Shown: in pieces, positions 61,744 to 64,000 of the stretch
Position numbering within the stretch: position 1 is the stretch's first letter
Layout of the letters: the number at the start of each line of letters is the position of its first letter
Assembly: GCF_018362975.1 (NCBI RefSeq)
Contig: NZ_CP074371.1
Span: 4,774,001-4,838,000, forward strand
Source of the DNA: Nocardia tengchongensis
GTDB taxonomy: Bacteria; Actinomycetota; Actinomycetes; Mycobacteriales; Mycobacteriaceae
Direction: 5' to 3'
DNA length: 64,000 nucleotides
Made by a program: the position numbers and the translations under genes
Notes under the pieces: generated by a model
The model's input: only the letters and a program-made list of their open reading frames with translations
The model's database searches: none
What the model was told of the DNA's origin: nothing

Positions 61744-62500
61744 CCCGGCTCCTGTCGGCGAAGTCCGGTGCGGCGACCGCGACCGTGCTGAACACTCGGT
61801 CGATATCGACGGCATCCATGCCGTTGATCCGCAGGATCGGCAGCAGCGCACCGATATTGGGCCGTTCCATCGGGCCGAAGCAGCCGTAGCAGCCGCGATG
61901 GTAGGACGGGCACAGGGCGCCGCATCCCGCCTGGGTGACCGGGCCGAGGCAGGGAATGCCGTCGGCGACCATCACGCAGGTGTTGCCGCGGCGCTTGCAT
62001 TCGCTGCAGACACTGGTGTTCGGCAGGTCGGGTTCACGCCCGGCCAGCAGCGCGCACAAGGTTTCCAGCAGTTGGTGGCGGTCGATCGGGCAGCCGCGCA
62101 GCTCGTAGTCCACCGGCACATGTGCCGCGATCGGCGTCACGGTGTCGAGCGTCGAAATGTATTGCGGGCTGGCGTATACCACCGACGCGAATTCAGTCAT
62201 GTCGGCGAAGTTGCGCAGCGCCTGGATGCCGCCGTGACTCGCGCAGGCGCCGATCGTCACGAGAATCCGTGACTGCGCGCGGATCTCGAGGATCCGGCGC
62301 TGCTCGTCGGGCGTGCTGACCGAACCTTCGACCAGCGACACGTCATAGGGCCCGGGCTCGACCGCGCTGCTCGCCTCGACGAAATGAGCGATGCGGATCC
62401 GGCCCGCCAGCGTGAGCAGTTCGTCCTCGCAATCGAGCAGGGTGAGCTGGCAGCCGTCGCAGGAGGTGAACTTCCAGACCGCGAGAGTGGGTGTCGTCAT
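61727..62500 (-). CDS. hydD: Group 3b [NiFe] hydrogenase small (delta) subunit
   Basis: 257 residues. The proximal cluster motif CDGC is in [20 protein letters not shown]; further Cys in [30 protein letters not shown] and [46 protein letters not shown]. Typical cytosolic small subunit without a signal. ATG 62500 overlaps the hydG stop (TGATG). The proximal motif keeps CxxC, unlike the CxxD of HhyS. Confidence 0.93.
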   Translation of the reverse strand: MTTPTLAVWKFTSCDGCQLTLLDCEDELLTLAGRIRIAHFVEASSAVEPGPYDVSLVEGSVSTPDEQRRILEIRAQSRILVTIGACASHGGIQALRNFADMTEFASVVYASPQYISTLDTVTPIAAHVPVDYELRGCPIDRHQLLETLCALLAGREPDLPNTSVCSECKRRGNTCVMVADGIPCLGPVTQAGCGALCPSYHRGCYGCFGPMERPNIGALLPILRINGMDAVDIDRVFSTVAVAAPDFADRSRDEPSQ

Positions 62501-63347
62501 CAGAGCTCCCGTACCGAAAGCAGGGGTTCGGCCACCGCGTAGTCCACGACCGGGCCGTCGCGGCACAGCAGCAGCGGACCGAGTTGGCAATGGCCACAGC
62601 GGGCCACACCGCATTGCATATTGCGTTCCAGGGTGACGCGGATGTCGGTGGGCGGGACGCCCTTGCGCAGCAGCGCGTTCGCGCAGAACCGCATCATCGG
62701 TTCGGGACCGCAGAGGAATGCCGTCGTGTTGCCCGGATCGACGACCATTTTCGCGAGCGGTTCGGTGACGAAGCCGATGGGTCCCGTCCAGCCGGGAGTC
62801 GGATGGTCGACGGTCTGATGCAGTTCGAGCAGGCCGTCGCGGGCCCAGCCCTGCTGGTCGTCCCGGAAGAGGATGTCATCGGGTGTGCGAGCACCGGTGA
62901 TCAGGACGATCCTCCGAAATTCGGTGCGCCGCGCCAGCGCCTCCAGCACGACTGGGCGCAGCGGTGCCAGCCCGACTCCGCCGCCGACGATCACCAGATC
63001 GCGCCCGGCGGCGGAGTCGAGATCCCAGCCGGTCCCGAACGGTCCACGCACGCCGATTGCCGCGCCGACCGGGGCGTCGTGCAGGGCCGCGCTCACCGCA
63101 CCGACCGAGCGGATGGTGTGCTCCAGGGAATCGCCTGCGACACAGGGATTCCCGCTGACCGAGATGGCGACCTCGCCCACGCCGAAGCGGTAGAGCATCA
63201 TGAACTGCCCGGCCCGGAACCGTTGCGCGGCGGCGTCGACCGGGGCGAGTACCAGGGTCGCGGTGTCGCTGGTCTGGGGACGCGGCGGGCCACCCGATAC
63301 GGGAGCATGGTGTCGGCGGACGCGCCGGCGCGGGCCGCGGCGATCAT
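62500..63347 (-). CDS. hydG: Group 3b hydrogenase NAD(P)/FAD-binding gamma subunit (frameshifted near its start)
   Basis: Ferredoxin-NADP reductase-like diaphorase subunit. Motifs: [20 protein letters not shown] (FAD), [57 protein letters not shown], and the 2Fe-2S site [20 protein letters not shown]. The natural start is ATG 63347, overlapping the upstream stop (ATGA), reading to [11 protein letters not shown]. One C seems missing from the run complementary to 63276-63279; adding it gives [18 protein letters not shown]. As written, only an unnatural Arg-rich N-terminus from 63357 is open. Confidence 0.87.
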
Positions 63348-63853
63348 CGCCCGCCACCTGGCGTGCCCAGGCGTATCGGTGTGGCGGTACAGGTTTCGGC
63401 GGGATTGCGGTAGAGATCCAGCAACCGCGCGCGGGTGGCCTGCAATCGTTCGAGGAGCGCCTCGAACAGGAGCAGCGTCAGCGCATGGCCGAAACTCGGG
63501 TCGGCGTCGGCGAATTCGGTCAGCCGAGTCGAATCGAATTCGATCGCTCGCACGGGATCGGCGGTGATCGCACCGAAATGCCATCGGTACGGCGGAACCA
63601 GCCACGACCAGCCGAGCAGATCGCCCGGACCGAGGGTCTGCACCACGACATCGCCGCGACCCGGCACCCCCGCGTCCAGCACTACCCGTCCCTCACTGAT
63701 GAGCCAGCAGCGGTCGGCCCGTCGGCCTTCCACGATCAGGCGCTGCCCGGCTGGATACTGCACCGCATGCCCGGCCCGGGCCAGCGTTTCCAGCTTCGCG
63801 CGGTCGAGTGCTGTCAGCGCGGCGAACGCCGACAGTTCCTCAGCGGTGACCAT
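63344..63853 (-). CDS. Single-domain cyclic nucleotide-binding protein in the hydrogenase operon
   Basis: 169 residues. A Crp/cNMP-binding beta-barrel: [80 protein letters not shown]. The end is a helix ([24 protein letters not shown]); no helix-turn-helix domain follows. It is therefore not a conventional Crp regulator. It overlaps hydB by 14 bases and hydG by 4, so it is made with the enzyme. Similar proteins occur in mycobacterial group 3b operons. An allosteric or assembly role is inference. Confidence 0.85.
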   Translation of the reverse strand: MVTAEELSAFAALTALDRAKLETLARAGHAVQYPAGQRLIVEGRRADRCWLISEGRVVLDAGVPGRGDVVVQTLGPGDLLGWSWLVPPYRWHFGAITADPVRAIEFDSTRLTEFADADPSFGHALTLLLFEALLERLQATRARLLDLYRNPAETCTATPIRLGTPGGGR

Positions 63854-64000
63854 CGTCGGCCTCCTCGCGCAGTTCGACGAGCCGGCCCATCTCGGCGGTC
63901 AGATCGATAGCGGCCGGGCACCATGCGATGCAGCGTCCGCAGCCCACGCAGCCGGAGCTGCCGAACTGGTCGTACCACGTGCCGAGTTTGTGGCTGAGCC
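63840..64000 (-). CDS. hydB: Group 3b hydrogenase Fe-S (beta) subunit, C-terminal part
   Basis: Only the last 52 codons are inside the window. They show the end of a ferredoxin-like dicluster domain: [48 protein letters not shown] and a stop at 63840-63842. The CVGCGRC...C ligands fit the HydB electron-transfer subunit. The gene begins beyond base 64000. Confidence 0.8.
   Translation of the reverse strand, partial: LSHKLGTWYDQFGSSGCVGCGRCIAWCPAAIDLTAEMGRLVELREEADDGHR

Noticed and set aside
1..64000. tRNA or rRNA genes, insertion sequences, prophage genes, attachment sites
   Set aside because: I looked for tRNA-like cloverleaf ends, transposase motifs and integrases and saw none that I could support by eye.

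Overview
The window is high-GC actinobacterial chromosome, most likely Nocardia or a close relative in the Mycobacteriales. Gene order in the first 19 kb follows the Mycobacterium tuberculosis blocks prcA-pafA-pafB-pafC-tatA-tatC-helY-Rv2091c-Rv2090c-pepE and Rv2074-Rv2073c-cobL. This placement is by recall of those gene orders and of protein families; no search was run.

Layout. 1-4.4 kb: end of the 20S proteasome alpha gene, Pup ligase pafA and the pafBC DNA-damage regulators. 4.4-9.6 kb: ketopantoate reductase-like enzyme, Tat export genes tatA and tatC, helicase helY. 9.7-24.3 kb: ordinary accessory and metabolic genes (DUF4333 protein, secreted lipase, 5'-3' exonuclease, pepE, beta-lactamase-fold hydrolase, F420-type split-barrel enzymes, SDR, cobL, alpha/beta hydrolase, pirin, cspA, lytic transglycosylase, Thr/Pro-rich surface protein). 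24.3-26.3 kb: Tat-exported phospholipase C.

26.6-36.1 kb is a stress-response island. It has an intact SigF-type sigma factor, two paralogous UsfX/RsbW-type anti-sigma factors, a second SigF paralog that has lost conserved region 2, a 5'-truncated GAF-ANTAR gene, a PAS-ANTAR protein, and small stress genes (CsbD, GlsB/YeaQ, DUF6131), plus an AI-2E-family membrane protein, two COG4705 membrane proteins and a GPP34-like protein. Several of these genes, and two further loci at 53.9 and 55.2 kb, carry the same upstream signature GTTT-N15-GGG(T/A)A, which matches the known SigF promoter form. A second signature, pairs of 11-bp direct repeats (consensus TCTCAGCG...), links the two COG4705 genes and the GPP34 gene.

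36.2-50.4 kb is one long plus-strand operon for a high-affinity, actinobacterial-type (group 1h/5) [NiFe] hydrogenase: hypA, hypB, hhyS, hhyL, a NifU/Rieske-like fusion, DUF5947, DUF6084, a 441-residue uncharacterised protein, a 39-residue membrane peptide, a maturation protease, hypC, hypF, a second hypC, hypD, hypE and a DUF6390-like protein. At the right edge (59.98-64 kb, minus strand) is a second hydrogenase of group 3b type (bidirectional NAD(P)-linked), with its own protease and a single-domain cyclic-nucleotide-binding protein inside the operon. The single hyp set in the window could serve both. Between them (50.4-59.9 kb) are a SigG-type ECF sigma factor with a SnoaL-like tail, VOC and SRPBCC proteins, a DoxX/lipoprotein pair, an acyltransferase, a zinc alcohol dehydrogenase and an NAD(P)-binding epimerase-like protein.

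At least seven genes, including conserved ones (prcA, tatC), are broken by a 1- or 2-base change in a short homopolymer or dinucleotide run. Sequencing or assembly indels are the most economical explanation. I give restored coordinates and describe each break.
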